Assembly: GCA_910577465.1 (NCBI GenBank)
Contig: CAJTMM010000041.1
Coordinates: 1-18,405, forward strand
DNA length: 18,405 nucleotides
Reading direction: 5' to 3'
From: an uncultured Muribaculaceae bacterium
GTDB taxonomy: Bacteria; Bacteroidota; Bacteroidia; Bacteroidales; Muribaculaceae
The position numbers and the translations under genes are program-made. This document shows, piece after piece, positions 7,453 to 14,505 of the stretch (the first letter of the stretch is position 1; every line of letters begins with the position of its first letter). Under the pieces are notes generated by a model. It searched no databases, was not told the origin of the DNA, and was given only the letters and a program-made list of their open reading frames with translations.

Positions 7453-7832
7453 CTTTTGATAGTATCGGAGTTCTGATTATATGCCTTGGCTACGCATTTC
7501 CACTCGCCGCCGAGCTTGAGCAGAAGCAGAAAGTCGGTGAAGTCGATTCTACCGCCCCAACCTTCTTCAAGGACACGTACTACCGCCACAGTTTCCTCGA
7601 CGGCAAGGACGTCGATTCGAGCCTTGAAGTTTTCGCCTGCCGCCACTGTATCGACATTGTGGTAGAATTGGTCAATGGAGCCATGTTCGAGTGTGCCGTC
7701 GAGTATGCCGAACAGGACAGCATCGTCAGTGAAAAGGGTTTTGGCATATTCGCTGTTGCCTTCGGCTACACTTTTTACAAACTTCTCCGCAGCTTTTGCC
7801 ACGGCTTCGTATTCCTCAATTTTGTTTCTCAT
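7449..7832 (-). CDS. NTF2-like (lumazine-binding-like) protein, cytoplasmic
   Basis: 127 residues with no signal peptide. It has the same NTF2-like family pattern as its downstream neighbour: an N-terminal helix (YEAVAKAAEKFVKSVAEGNS, about 8-27), FTDDAVLFGILDG, strands IDVLAVEETVAVVRVLEEG, and LLLLKLGGEWKCVAKAYNQ at the end. The two share the LVK/LLK-x-GGEWK ending, consistent with duplication. It is the first gene of the leftward operon and has a full Bacteroidota promoter with a large inverted repeat directly behind it. Function unknown; family members bind or transform small hydrophobic molecules. Operon context with a flavin reductase suggests detoxification of a small reactive compound (inference). 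Confidence 0.8.
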   Translation of the reverse strand: MRNKIEEYEAVAKAAEKFVKSVAEGNSEYAKTLFTDDAVLFGILDGTLEHGSIDQFYHNVDTVAAGENFKARIDVLAVEETVAVVRVLEEGWGGRIDFTDFLLLLKLGGEWKCVAKAYNQNSDTIKR

Positions 7833-7864
7833 AATTCGTGGTTATTTAATTGATTATCCGACGA

Positions 7865-7895
7865 CAAAATTATAATGGTATTTAGTGTTCCGCAA
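7865..7895 (-). promoter_or_regulatory. Promoter of the NTF2/flavoprotein operon (-33/-7)
   Basis: Leftward: TTG (7893-7895), exactly 20 bp, then TAATTTTG (7865-7872), a complete consensus match. It lies 32 bp before the start codon of the first operon gene. The inverted-repeat operator begins one base pair behind the -33 element. Confidence 0.8.
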
Positions 7896-7896
7896 G

Positions 7897-7935
7897 TACC
7901 GAAAAATTATTCATGTATGGAATATTTTTTCGGTA
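7897..7935. promoter_or_regulatory. 39-bp inverted repeat, likely HxlR-type operator
   Basis: Left arm TACCGAAAAATTATTC (7897-7912) and right arm GAATATTTTTTCGGTA (7920-7935) are inverted copies matching at 15 of 16 positions, separated by 7 bp. The site lies between the two divergent promoters, abutting the -33 region on each side. HxlR/YodB-type regulators bind such symmetric sites as dimers, so the regulator encoded immediately to the right is the natural candidate. The upstream position relative to both promoters fits activation better than simple blocking, but this is inference. Confidence 0.75.
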
Positions 7936-7958
7936 TTCTGATTTTCAGCGGTATTGAT

Positions 7959-7966
7959 TATTTTTG
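7959..7966 (+). promoter_or_regulatory. Probable -7 box for the HxlR-yaaA operon
   Basis: TATTTTTG matches TAnnTTTG, 17 bp before the ATG at 7984. At the 20-bp spacing the -33 position reads TTC rather than TTG (7936-7938), so the basal promoter may be weak and activator-dependent. Confidence 0.55.
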
Positions 7967-7983
7967 CACCAAACAAATTTGAT

Positions 7984-8349
7984 ATGGCGTACGAAAAGAA
8001 AATACCGGTGGACCTCGACTGTCCTCTCAGGCTTACAATGAGCCTTATAGAATCGAAATGGAAATCGTGCATACTTGACGAATTGCGTTCGGGAGATCCG
8101 ATGCGTCCGAGTGAGATACACAAGTCGCTTTCTGAAGCTGCACCGCGTGTGCTTGATATCCAACTTAAGGAGATGGTGGAGGATGGACTTGTGGATAAGA
8201 CCATTTATCCCGAGCTGCCGCCACGTTCAGAATACCGGATAACTGCACTTGGTATGACATTGCTTCCCATCATAGATGCCATGATGCGGTGGGGCGAGGA
8301 ACATTTCGATGTTTTCGAGAAGAAGTATGGAAAACGAATGATGGACTGA
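7984..8349 (+). CDS. HxlR/YodB-family winged-helix transcriptional regulator
   Basis: 121 residues with the HxlR pattern: an N-terminal CPL (Cys13), the first helix SLIESKWKSCILDEL (20-34), the recognition region RPSEIHKSLSEAAPRVLDIQL (41-61), the wing with YPELPPRSEYRITALG (75-90), and a C-terminal dimerisation helix. The Cys before Pro near the N-terminus is the residue that senses thiol-reactive compounds in YodB, HypR and relatives; a second Cys is at 29. I start at ATG 7984 rather than the in-frame TTG at 7954, because the TTG lies within the promoter and the ATG start gives the normal N-terminus. It is divergent from a flavin-oxidoreductase operon and followed 5 nt later by yaaA. Probable role: redox or electrophile sensor controlling both operons. 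Confidence 0.9.
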   Translation: MAYEKKIPVDLDCPLRLTMSLIESKWKSCILDELRSGDPMRPSEIHKSLSEAAPRVLDIQLKEMVEDGLVDKTIYPELPPRSEYRITALGMTLLPIIDAMMRWGEEHFDVFEKKYGKRMMD

Positions 8350-8354
8350 GCGTT

Positions 8355-9134
8355 ATGCTGATATTGATAGCTGAATCGAAGACCATGGGTGCGTGCGACG
8401 GATTGGTGTCGCAGGTTGAGTATGAGACGCACCGTCCGATGCTGGAGGATGACGTAGACCGGTTGATGGCATCATTGCGCGATATGAGCGCGGATGAGTT
8501 GAGCCGTGCGGTTAAGATAAGTCCGGCGATGGGCCGCCGATTGCTACAGATGATTTATGAATTCCCCGACAAGCGCACCGGCGGTCGTGCCATAGAGTCA
8601 TTTACAGGTGTGGTGTTCAAGGCGTTTGACTACCGTTCGCTTGACGCTGATATACAGCGGCGTGCATGTGTATGTGTGCGGATAGTGTCGTCGCTTTACG
8701 GATGGTTGCGTCCGGATGATGTGGTGAAGCCATATCGCTTTGATTTTACTACGGCATTGGCTCCGGATGGGAAAACGTTTGCCGCTTACTGGAAGGATAG
8801 TGTCACCGATTGTCTGCTGCGGGAACTATCTGCCGGCGGTCATACAGATGTATTGAATCTGCTTCCCGGCGATGCCGCGCGGTGTATTGACTGGACACGG
8901 GTGTCGCAAGTGGCGGGTGTGTGGCGTGCCGAGTTCCGCGAGGTGCGGTCAGGTGGTGGAGAGCGTACGCCTAATGCGGGAAAACTGAAGCGATTGCGGG
9001 GACAACTGCTCCGTCAGATGATGTGTGAGGATGTTACCCGACCTGAAGAGCTGATGTCCCTTTCCGGTAAGGACTATATGGGAAGCGGTGTGTCAGATGA
9101 AGACGGAAATATAGTGTTTCATTGTGTGGAATGA
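8355..9134 (+). CDS. yaaA: YaaA family peroxide-stress protein
   Basis: 259 residues of the YaaA/DUF328 family, whose E. coli member limits iron-driven damage during hydrogen peroxide stress. Visible family features: N-terminal MLILIAESKTM (the family's MLILLSPAKTL), ESFTGVVFKAFDYRSL (81-96, matching FNGDVYKGL), VRIVSSLYGWLRPDDVVKPYRF (108-129, matching LRILSGLYGLLRPLD), VLNLLPGD at 166-173, KLKRLRG at 210-216 (matching AKkARG) and the ending GNIVF. Several of these are diverged from the proteobacterial form. I chose ATG 8355, since earlier in-frame starts lie inside the regulator gene and would add unrelated residues. The 5-nt gap after the HxlR gene indicates one operon, linking yaaA directly to a thiol-type redox regulator. 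Confidence 0.9.
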   Translation: MLILIAESKTMGACDGLVSQVEYETHRPMLEDDVDRLMASLRDMSADELSRAVKISPAMGRRLLQMIYEFPDKRTGGRAIESFTGVVFKAFDYRSLDADIQRRACVCVRIVSSLYGWLRPDDVVKPYRFDFTTALAPDGKTFAAYWKDSVTDCLLRELSAGGHTDVLNLLPGDAARCIDWTRVSQVAGVWRAEFREVRSGGGERTPNAGKLKRLRGQLLRQMMCEDVTRPEELMSLSGKDYMGSGVSDEDGNIVFHCVE

Positions 9135-9168
9135 GTTAGATACTTCATTAATGGATATCGGTTACTCT

Positions 9169-9210
9169 TAAGAAAAGAAACTGCGCTGCGATTGAAGATG
9201 CGGCGCAGTT
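9169..9210 (-). terminator. Leftward intrinsic terminator of the serpin remnant
   Basis: AACTGCGC (9179-9186) pairs with GCGCAGTT (9203-9210). A T-rich tail (TTTCTTTTCTT) follows only when read leftward, so it belonged to the serpin gene. It may also act as a weak end for yaaA, but there is no T tract on the plus strand. Confidence 0.6.
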
Positions 9211-9239
9211 GTGTCATGAATGTATTTGGTGAATAGTAT

Positions 9240-9464
9240 TCAGAAGCGTTCAACTTTGCCCATGAATAGTATGGCTCCGGTGGAGGTTTCTGTAATCATG
9301 AATAAGAACGGGCGGTCGAGCGTGAATACATTGTGTTCGATGGTGCCGATTGATGTATCACCCATAATTGTGGAATTTACAGATTGTGCTTCTGCTCCTT
9401 TTTCGTCCATTGTGAATTTAGCTTTTTGTAAACCATCTATTTCTTTGGAATTAGTTTTCGACAA
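9240..9464 (-). pseudogene. Serpin gene remnant (C-terminal end only)
   Basis: A 74-codon frame encodes only the last part of a serpin-family protease inhibitor. KAKFTMDEKGAEAQSVNST (14-32) is strand 5A plus the reactive-loop hinge (the family's E-x-G-x-E-A pattern). About 28-47 is the reactive-centre loop. RPFLFMITETSTGAILFMGKV (51-71) is the conserved C-terminal beta-barrel signature. The frame has no ATG; an in-frame TGA lies immediately upstream, and the roughly 300 residues of serpin body expected before it are absent, since the next 135 bp hold only a terminator and then another gene. A leftward terminator still follows. I therefore read it as a decayed gene truncated at its 5' side. 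Intact serpins in gut Bacteroidales are exported inhibitors of serine or cysteine proteases. Confidence 0.8.
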
Positions 9465-9510
9465 TCAGCTTATTTTGTTCTGATTGCTTATATCGAACTC
9501 ACGTTAATAT

Positions 9511-9540
9511 AAAAAAGGACCGGCGTTGTCGCCGATCCTT
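9511..9540 (-). terminator. Intrinsic terminator of the CarboxypepD-reg-like gene
   Basis: Leftward: AAGGATCGGCG pairs with CGCCGGTCCTT (one G-U pair) around a 4-nt loop, followed by six T residues. It lies about 60 bp past the stop codon of the gene at 9600-10367. Confidence 0.88.
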
Positions 9541-9599
9541 GATGCGCTATAAGTTCTCAACCCTAATTCTAATCGGATAGTTTTATCAAGTCTCTAACG

Positions 9600-10367
9600 T
9601 TATTTGTTGCTGGAGTATTTGACCGGCGTAAGATAGTAGACATTCTCACCCCATTCGTCATATTCAATATTATGTCCGACAACTCTAATCTCATAAGGCT
9701 CATCATGACGCTTGTAGATGTTTTCAGGCAAGGATGTATGGATCAGGTAACAGTCATCATTGTTGGGGTTGCCGTTTGTATTTGGTAATGAAAGGTGTTG
9801 GACAGATATGATTTTGAGTCGGTTTCCATCGGCATAGACCTCGAATTCAATCTGTTCGGGTTCGACAGTTACTTTCCAGTTCTTTTCCTGCGAAGTTTTG
9901 TCCATGAATCCTGGATCTTCCAAAACCTTTGTCACACTCATCGGCCTTGTGTAGATAAGCAGTTCCTGACGACCGCCGAATTCAAAAAAGGCAGTAGTGC
10001 CATAGAGTTCCAATTTATCATAGCGGATATTCAACCGGATGTCTCTGTTGGCAGGTACATTCCAAGCCCAGAACTCAAGTTTCATATCTTTCTTTTCGAC
10101 CTGTTGCATGCGTGGATATTCTTTCAGGCGCAACGCCGCCAGGCAGGCATATTGACCTTTTGCAATACTGTCAAGACGATAGTGACCTTCTGCATCTGAA
10201 TATGTCTCGTATGCCGTGGAGAAATCCGGATTGTAAAGGCACACATAACAAGAGTCAACATTATTCCCTTTGTAGTCGGTCACTTTTCCGGCAATGCTTA
10301 CAAAATCGTCAGCTGAAGCATTGAATGTGGCGATTAAAAGAATTGATATTAAGCATAATGTTTTCAT
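9600..10367 (-). CDS. Exported protein with carboxypeptidase-regulatory-like domain
   Basis: 255 residues with a standard signal peptide (hydrophobic 4-14, likely cleavage after NASA at 19). Residues about 22-80 form a CarboxypepD-reg/peptidase-associated-like beta-sandwich: SIAGKVTDYKGNNVDSCYVC, then YSDAEGHYRLDSIAKGQYAC, the usual GxVxDxxGxP ... DxxGxYxL ... GxY pattern. The remainder (about 85-255) is beta-rich with many aromatic and charged residues and no motif I recognise. In Bacteroidota this domain is common in periplasmic and outer-membrane proteins, often as an N-terminal module of TonB-dependent receptors, but here there is no receptor body. It is monocistronic with its own terminator. 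Function unknown; probably periplasmic or surface-associated. Confidence 0.75.
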   Translation of the reverse strand: MKTLCLISILLIATFNASADDFVSIAGKVTDYKGNNVDSCYVCLYNPDFSTAYETYSDAEGHYRLDSIAKGQYACLAALRLKEYPRMQQVEKKDMKLEFWAWNVPANRDIRLNIRYDKLELYGTTAFFEFGGRQELLIYTRPMSVTKVLEDPGFMDKTSQEKNWKVTVEPEQIEFEVYADGNRLKIISVQHLSLPNTNGNPNNDDCYLIHTSLPENIYKRHDEPYEIRVVGHNIEYDEWGENVYYLTPVKYSSNK

Positions 10368-10448
10368 TAGAGTCGATGTCTTTTAGTTGGTAACAGTGAT
10401 ATAGGTGAGAGCCGATCCGGAACAAAATGTGGAAGCCTTCACGCTTGG

Positions 10449-10456
10449 CAAAGATA
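10449..10456 (-). promoter_or_regulatory. Probable -7 box for the CarboxypepD-reg-like gene
   Basis: Leftward TATCTTTG matches TAnnTTTG, about 80 bp before the start codon. The -33 position at 20-bp spacing reads TTA. The rest of the 217-bp spacer to recQ is AT-rich with nothing I can name. Confidence 0.45.
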
Positions 10457-10584
10457 CAATAATAATTTATAATAAGTAAGAGTGTTATGTATAAGAAAAT
10501 AAAGTTGATTAAGGTTAATGGGCTATGGCCATGCCATGGATGTCGATGTGGTATAAGTTTTAGATTATTGAACGTAGTGATGGA

Positions 10585-12501
10585 TTATTGGTGGGGTAGG
10601 GTGGTTACGGTGGTGCCGGTGATGGAGATGCGGTTTTGGTCCATTAGTGTACGCAGGTAGGGGATGAGGGTTTGGGGGGTGAGTGAGAGTTGTGCGGCTA
10701 TGTGGTCGATGGTGTGTCCGCCGGGTTGGGCTGCGAGGTACAGTATGGATTGGGTGATGCGGTCTATGTCTTGGCGGGAGGGTGCCTGACGTCGCCGGTC
10801 GCGGCACACGTCGCAAGTGCCGCAAGGTGCGGAGGGTTGTTCGCCGAAGTAGCGTAGCATAGTGTTGACGCGGCATTCGGTGGAGGAGAAAATGAAGCGT
10901 TTCATGGCTTCGATGCGCCGTGCCATGCGTTGCCGCTGGTCTTCGTAGACGCTGCGTGGCAGCTGCACGTGTTTGGGTAGCTCACGGGAGGTGGTATAGA
11001 GAAGATAAGGTGTGGTCTTGCGTGGTATGTAGTGGAGGGCGTGTGCGCGGGCGAGTGCGACCATAGCGGTGTAGACTTGCTCGTGTGTGAGTTGCAGACG
11101 CGAAGCCAGCAGTTCCTCAGATATGTAGACGTAGTCGGCGAACAGACCGGTGTAGGTGCGCAGAAGCAACTGGAACACGCGGTCGGTAACATCGTCGAGA
11201 CGTAGCGAGTAGAGTTCGTGTTTGGTCATAGTGACCATGACGCGCGAGCGGGTGGATATCTCGTCGACGTATTCGATGTATCCTGCGCGGGTGAGCAGCA
11301 ACAGGGAGTTGCGAGCTACCGGCGGCCGTATTTTGAAACGTTCGCAGAACAGGGCGAAGTTGAATTCAAACAGGGAGTTGTAGCCGCTGCCTACAGCCAC
11401 GTCAAGGAAGTTGCCTGCAAGTTCATATACACGGCGAATGGTGTCTTTTTCAGGGAAACTTTCCGAGAGACGTCGCGTAAGGGTGGCTTTGTCGGACTGT
11501 GGTGTAGTGATGATGACGGCGTAGGACGGGAGTCCGTCGCGTCCGGCACGTCCGGCTTCCTGGTAGTATTCTTCGAGCGATGATGGCGGGTCGATGTGGA
11601 TGACGGTGCGCACGTCGGGTTTGTCTATACCCATCCCGAACGCGTTTGTCGCCACCATCACCCTTACCGTGTTGTCTTTCCACCGGTCCTGCTTGAAGTT
11701 CTTTTCCTCGGCGCTAAGCCCGGCATGATAATATTCTGCCGGTATTCCGGCGTCGGATAGTAGTTGGGCAATCTCGCGGGTGCGCCGTCGGGAGCGTACA
11801 TATACTATGGCGCATCCTTGGGTGGCGCGGAGTACGCGCAACAACATGTCGGGTTTGTGGTCGGCGTAGCGTATGATGTAGGATATGTTGGGGCGCGTGA
11901 AGCTTTTGGCAAAGAGAGTGCGGGTGCGGAATGCGAGACGGTCCATGATGTCTGCCGAGACATCGGGTGTTGCCGATGCCGTAAGCGCGAGGACCGGAGC
12001 ATCGGGGAAGAGCTTGCGCAGAGGGGCTATGCGCAGGTATGACGGGCGGAAGTCGTAGCCCCATTGCGATATGCAGTGTGCTTCGTCGACCACGAGCAGA
12101 CTGATGTCGATGCCTGAGAGTTGCTCGACGAAGGTTTTGGACTGGAGCTTCTCGGGAGAAAGATACAGTAGCTTTATCTTGCCGAGCCGGCAACGGTCCA
12201 TGGCAAGCGTATGCTCGGCGCGTGACAGTCCGGAGTGCACGGCAGCCGCCCGTATGCCCCGGTCGCGCAGGTTGTCGACCTGGTCTTTCATCAGGGATAT
12301 GAGCGGGGTAATCACAAGTGTGATGCCGGGAAGGAGCAGTGCCGGAATCTGGAATGTGAGCGATTTACCCCCGCCGGTGGGCAGAAGTCCGAGTGTGTCG
12401 TTGCCGGCGAGCACCGATTCGATTATGGGTAGCTGGAGCTCGCGGAACTTGTCGTAGCCCCAGTATTGCTGCAACATGGAGTGAGGAGTGTGCGGCTGCA
12501 T
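10585..12501 (-). CDS. recQ: RecQ-family ATP-dependent DNA helicase
   Basis: 638-residue 3'-5' DNA helicase acting in recombination and fork repair. Motif 0 is YDKFRELQ (16-23). Walker A is PTGGGKS (41-47), DEAH is 139-142 followed by CISQWGYDFRPSY (143-155), motif III is LTASATP (173-179), and motif VI is YYQEAGRAGRDG (312-323). After the helicase lobes come about 185 residues with two winged-helix-like stretches (about 380-412 and 460-495). The zinc cluster follows: Cys543, then CGTCDVC (Cys560, 563, 566), and a last helical domain (about 575-625). In E. coli RecQ the zinc cluster directly follows the helicase core, and there is an HRDC domain; here the cluster is about 180 residues later and no HRDC is seen. 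I believe this is the usual Bacteroidota RecQ layout. It starts 23 nt after the recJ stop, so the two form an operon. Confidence 0.95.
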   Translation of the reverse strand: MQPHTPHSMLQQYWGYDKFRELQLPIIESVLAGNDTLGLLPTGGGKSLTFQIPALLLPGITLVITPLISLMKDQVDNLRDRGIRAAAVHSGLSRAEHTLAMDRCRLGKIKLLYLSPEKLQSKTFVEQLSGIDISLLVVDEAHCISQWGYDFRPSYLRIAPLRKLFPDAPVLALTASATPDVSADIMDRLAFRTRTLFAKSFTRPNISYIIRYADHKPDMLLRVLRATQGCAIVYVRSRRRTREIAQLLSDAGIPAEYYHAGLSAEEKNFKQDRWKDNTVRVMVATNAFGMGIDKPDVRTVIHIDPPSSLEEYYQEAGRAGRDGLPSYAVIITTPQSDKATLTRRLSESFPEKDTIRRVYELAGNFLDVAVGSGYNSLFEFNFALFCERFKIRPPVARNSLLLLTRAGYIEYVDEISTRSRVMVTMTKHELYSLRLDDVTDRVFQLLLRTYTGLFADYVYISEELLASRLQLTHEQVYTAMVALARAHALHYIPRKTTPYLLYTTSRELPKHVQLPRSVYEDQRQRMARRIEAMKRFIFSSTECRVNTMLRYFGEQPSAPCGTCDVCRDRRRQAPSRQDIDRITQSILYLAAQPGGHTIDHIAAQLSLTPQTLIPYLRTLMDQNRISITGTTVTTLPHQ

Positions 12502-12524
12502 GTGCGTGGGAGTGAGGAGCGGGA

Positions 12525-14252
12525 CTATCGCTTGGGATGGATGCCTTTGATGAGCAACTGTATGGAGGATGTGGCACTCTGGTGCTTATTGTCCTCGATG
12601 GTGAAACAGATGTCGAAGGGCTTGCGGGAGTGTATGTAGTCGAAATGCTCGGCCATGTTGAAGGCTATGCCGTTGAATACTTTTCCGGAGGTGTCGTCGA
12701 CCAGCTCGAACTTGATGTGCTCGAGGTTTTTGCCTACGAGTTTGCTTGTGCCGAAGTCCATGACATTGCGTGTGCAGAACACCGGTTTGGAATTGCCCGG
12801 TCCGAATGGGTTGAAGCGCCGGAGTGTGCTGACGAATGCGGGGGTTATTTCGGAGAAGGTGATGTAGGCGTCGATGTCGAGCTGCGGTTCGAGCTGCTCG
12901 GGTTTTATGTGCTCGGATACGTACTGCTCGAAGCGCCGGGTGAATTCCGGAATGTTTTCTTCCTTCAGCGACAGACCTACGGCGTAGGTGTGCCCACCGA
13001 AGTTTTCCAGGATGTCGCGTGCGGAATCGACTGCTTTGTAGATGTCGAATCCCTGTACGGAACGCGAGGATCCTGTGGCGAGTCCGTTGGCGAGGGTGAG
13101 TACCACGGATGGCTTGTAGTAAAGCTCGGTGAGACGTGATGCCACGATGCCTATGATGCCTTTGTGCCAGTCCTTGTTGTAGATGACTATGGATTTTTTG
13201 TCGGCAAGCATCTCGCCGTGTTGTTCGAGGAACGCGTTGGCCTCTTCGGTGATGCGTTTGTCGAGTTCCTTGCGGTCCTTGTTGTATTGGTCGATAGCCT
13301 TGCCTTTCTCGTTGGCGTCTGCCACGTCGCGCGCCACAAGCAGCTCAACGGCTTCGCGTCCGCTCTGCATGCGTCCGGATGCGTTGATGCGCGGTCCTAT
13401 CTTGAATATCACGTCGGAGATGGTGATTTCTTTTCCTGTGAGACCGCATATACGGATGATGGCACGGAGTCCCATGTTGGGGTTGGTGTTCAGACGGCGT
13501 AGCCCGTGGTATGCCATGATACGATTTTCGTCGACCATCGGTACGATGTCGGCTGCGATACTCACGGCTACAAGGTCGAGCATGCCTTCGAGGTCGGAGG
13601 TGGGGATGCCGTTGCTTGCGGCGAATCCTTGCATGAGTTTGAAGCCTACACCGCATCCCGACAGGTGGGGGCAGGGGTAGGTGCTTCCTTCGAGCTTGGG
13701 GTTGAGTATTGCCACGGCATCGGGGAGTTCGTCGTCGGGCACATGGTGGTCGCAGATTATGAAGTCTATACCGAGAGTCTTGGCATAGGCTATTTCATCA
13801 ATTGCCTTTATGCCGCAATCGAGTATGATGATGAGTTTGACCCCTTGTTCGGCGGCGTAGTCGATGCTGCGGCGCGATATTCCGTAGCCTTCGTCGTAGC
13901 GAGTGGGGATGTAGTACTCGATGTTGGAGTAGAAGTTTTGCAGGTACTTGTAGACCAAGGCTACAGCCGTAGTACCGTCGACATCATAGTCGCCATAGAC
14001 CATGATGCGTTCTTTTTTGCCCATTGCTTTATTAAGCCGTCCGACAGCCTTGTCCATGTCGGGCATCAGAAACGGGTCGTGCAAATCCTTTAACGAAGGG
14101 TGGAAGAATTTTTCCGCCTCGTCGGGTGTGGATATGCCGCGCTGCACCAGCAATTCGCTGATGGGCGGTATGTTAGCGTAGCGTTTAGCTAACTCCGATT
14201 CTGATTTTTGCTCTTCGAAAGTAAGGGGTAGATAGTTCCATTTACTTGTCAT
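12525..14252 (-). CDS. recJ: Single-stranded-DNA-specific exonuclease RecJ
   Basis: 575-residue 5'-3' single-strand exonuclease of the DHH family, which widens gaps and resects ends in RecF-type recombination and acts in mismatch and base-excision repair. All metal-binding motifs are visible: DYDVDG (88-93), LDCG (144-147), DHH (168-170), and LDLVAVSIAADIVPM (225-239). Also seen are GPRINASGRM (286-295), WHKGIIGIVASRL (362-374) in the DHHA1 region, and GGHTYAVGLSL (419-429). The C-terminal part (about 440-575) fits the OB-fold domain. Length is normal for the family. It is first in an operon with recQ, whose helicase supplies single strands for RecJ. The only promoter box upstream is about 255 bp away, implying a long leader. 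Confidence 0.96.
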   Translation of the reverse strand: MTSKWNYLPLTFEEQKSESELAKRYANIPPISELLVQRGISTPDEAEKFFHPSLKDLHDPFLMPDMDKAVGRLNKAMGKKERIMVYGDYDVDGTTAVALVYKYLQNFYSNIEYYIPTRYDEGYGISRRSIDYAAEQGVKLIIILDCGIKAIDEIAYAKTLGIDFIICDHHVPDDELPDAVAILNPKLEGSTYPCPHLSGCGVGFKLMQGFAASNGIPTSDLEGMLDLVAVSIAADIVPMVDENRIMAYHGLRRLNTNPNMGLRAIIRICGLTGKEITISDVIFKIGPRINASGRMQSGREAVELLVARDVADANEKGKAIDQYNKDRKELDKRITEEANAFLEQHGEMLADKKSIVIYNKDWHKGIIGIVASRLTELYYKPSVVLTLANGLATGSSRSVQGFDIYKAVDSARDILENFGGHTYAVGLSLKEENIPEFTRRFEQYVSEHIKPEQLEPQLDIDAYITFSEITPAFVSTLRRFNPFGPGNSKPVFCTRNVMDFGTSKLVGKNLEHIKFELVDDTSGKVFNGIAFNMAEHFDYIHSRKPFDICFTIEDNKHQSATSSIQLLIKGIHPKR

Positions 14253-14502
14253 TTATGTCGTTATTTTTTATTTTTCCGATCACGTATGCCGGTGTAGTCC
14301 CGGCAAATATGTTGAGGAACTTGCTTCCCGCTGCTGAAGTGAGGAGGGATTGCGCGGCACAAGTCCTGAAAGATGAAGCCCCTCGGAGCCTCGCGGTCCA
14401 GTGCCGACAAAAGCTGTAAGGGGAAAGTAAATGGGAGGAGACGAATGTTACTTTTGCGATTTACGCTTCACTACGGCACGGCGACGCATATTCTGCGCCA
14501 TG
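14253..14502 (-). promoter_or_regulatory. Long 5' leader of the recJ-recQ operon (putative structured RNA)
   Basis: Between the only TAnnTTTG box (14506-14513) and the recJ start I find no other leftward promoter match, so the transcript probably has a leader of about 250 nt. It contains pairings such as CGGCAC with GTGCCG, and a GCCGG/CCGGC hairpin (7-nt loop) near the gene followed by an A-rich stretch. I checked for RNase P, tmRNA, SRP and common riboswitch signatures and saw none. Whether it is regulatory or a separate small RNA is open. Confidence 0.4.
14448..14501 (-). CDS. Possible 17-residue basic leader peptide, leaderless start
   Basis: The first ATG after the promoter box opens a 17-codon frame, MAQNMRRRAVVKRKSQK, ending in TAA. 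Eight of 17 residues are Arg or Lys. The ATG starts 5 nt after the -7 box, at about the expected transcription start, like two longer genes in this window. The coding stretch overlaps an RNA hairpin formed by GGCG...CGCC. It could be an upstream ORF regulating recJ-recQ, an independent micropeptide, or chance; conservation in relatives would decide. Confidence 0.3.
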   Translation of the reverse strand: MAQNMRRRAVVKRKSQK

Positions 14503-14505
14503 CTA

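Noticed and set aside
7954..7983. TTG start for the HxlR gene 30 nt upstream
   Set aside because: The TTG lies just before and within the TATTTTTG promoter box; the ATG at 7984 gives the normal HxlR N-terminus.
10520..10560. ATGGC/GCCAT hairpin downstream of recQ as terminator
   Set aside because: Short stem with no T tract on the minus strand; cannot be told from chance.
12537..13139. 200-codon open frame opposite recJ
   Set aside because: Antisense shadow of the recJ C-terminal half, whose motifs are on the other strand; its Val/Glu/Gly-rich product resembles no family.
13506..14093. 195-codon open frame opposite recJ
   Set aside because: Antisense shadow covering the DHH motifs of recJ; no support of its own.
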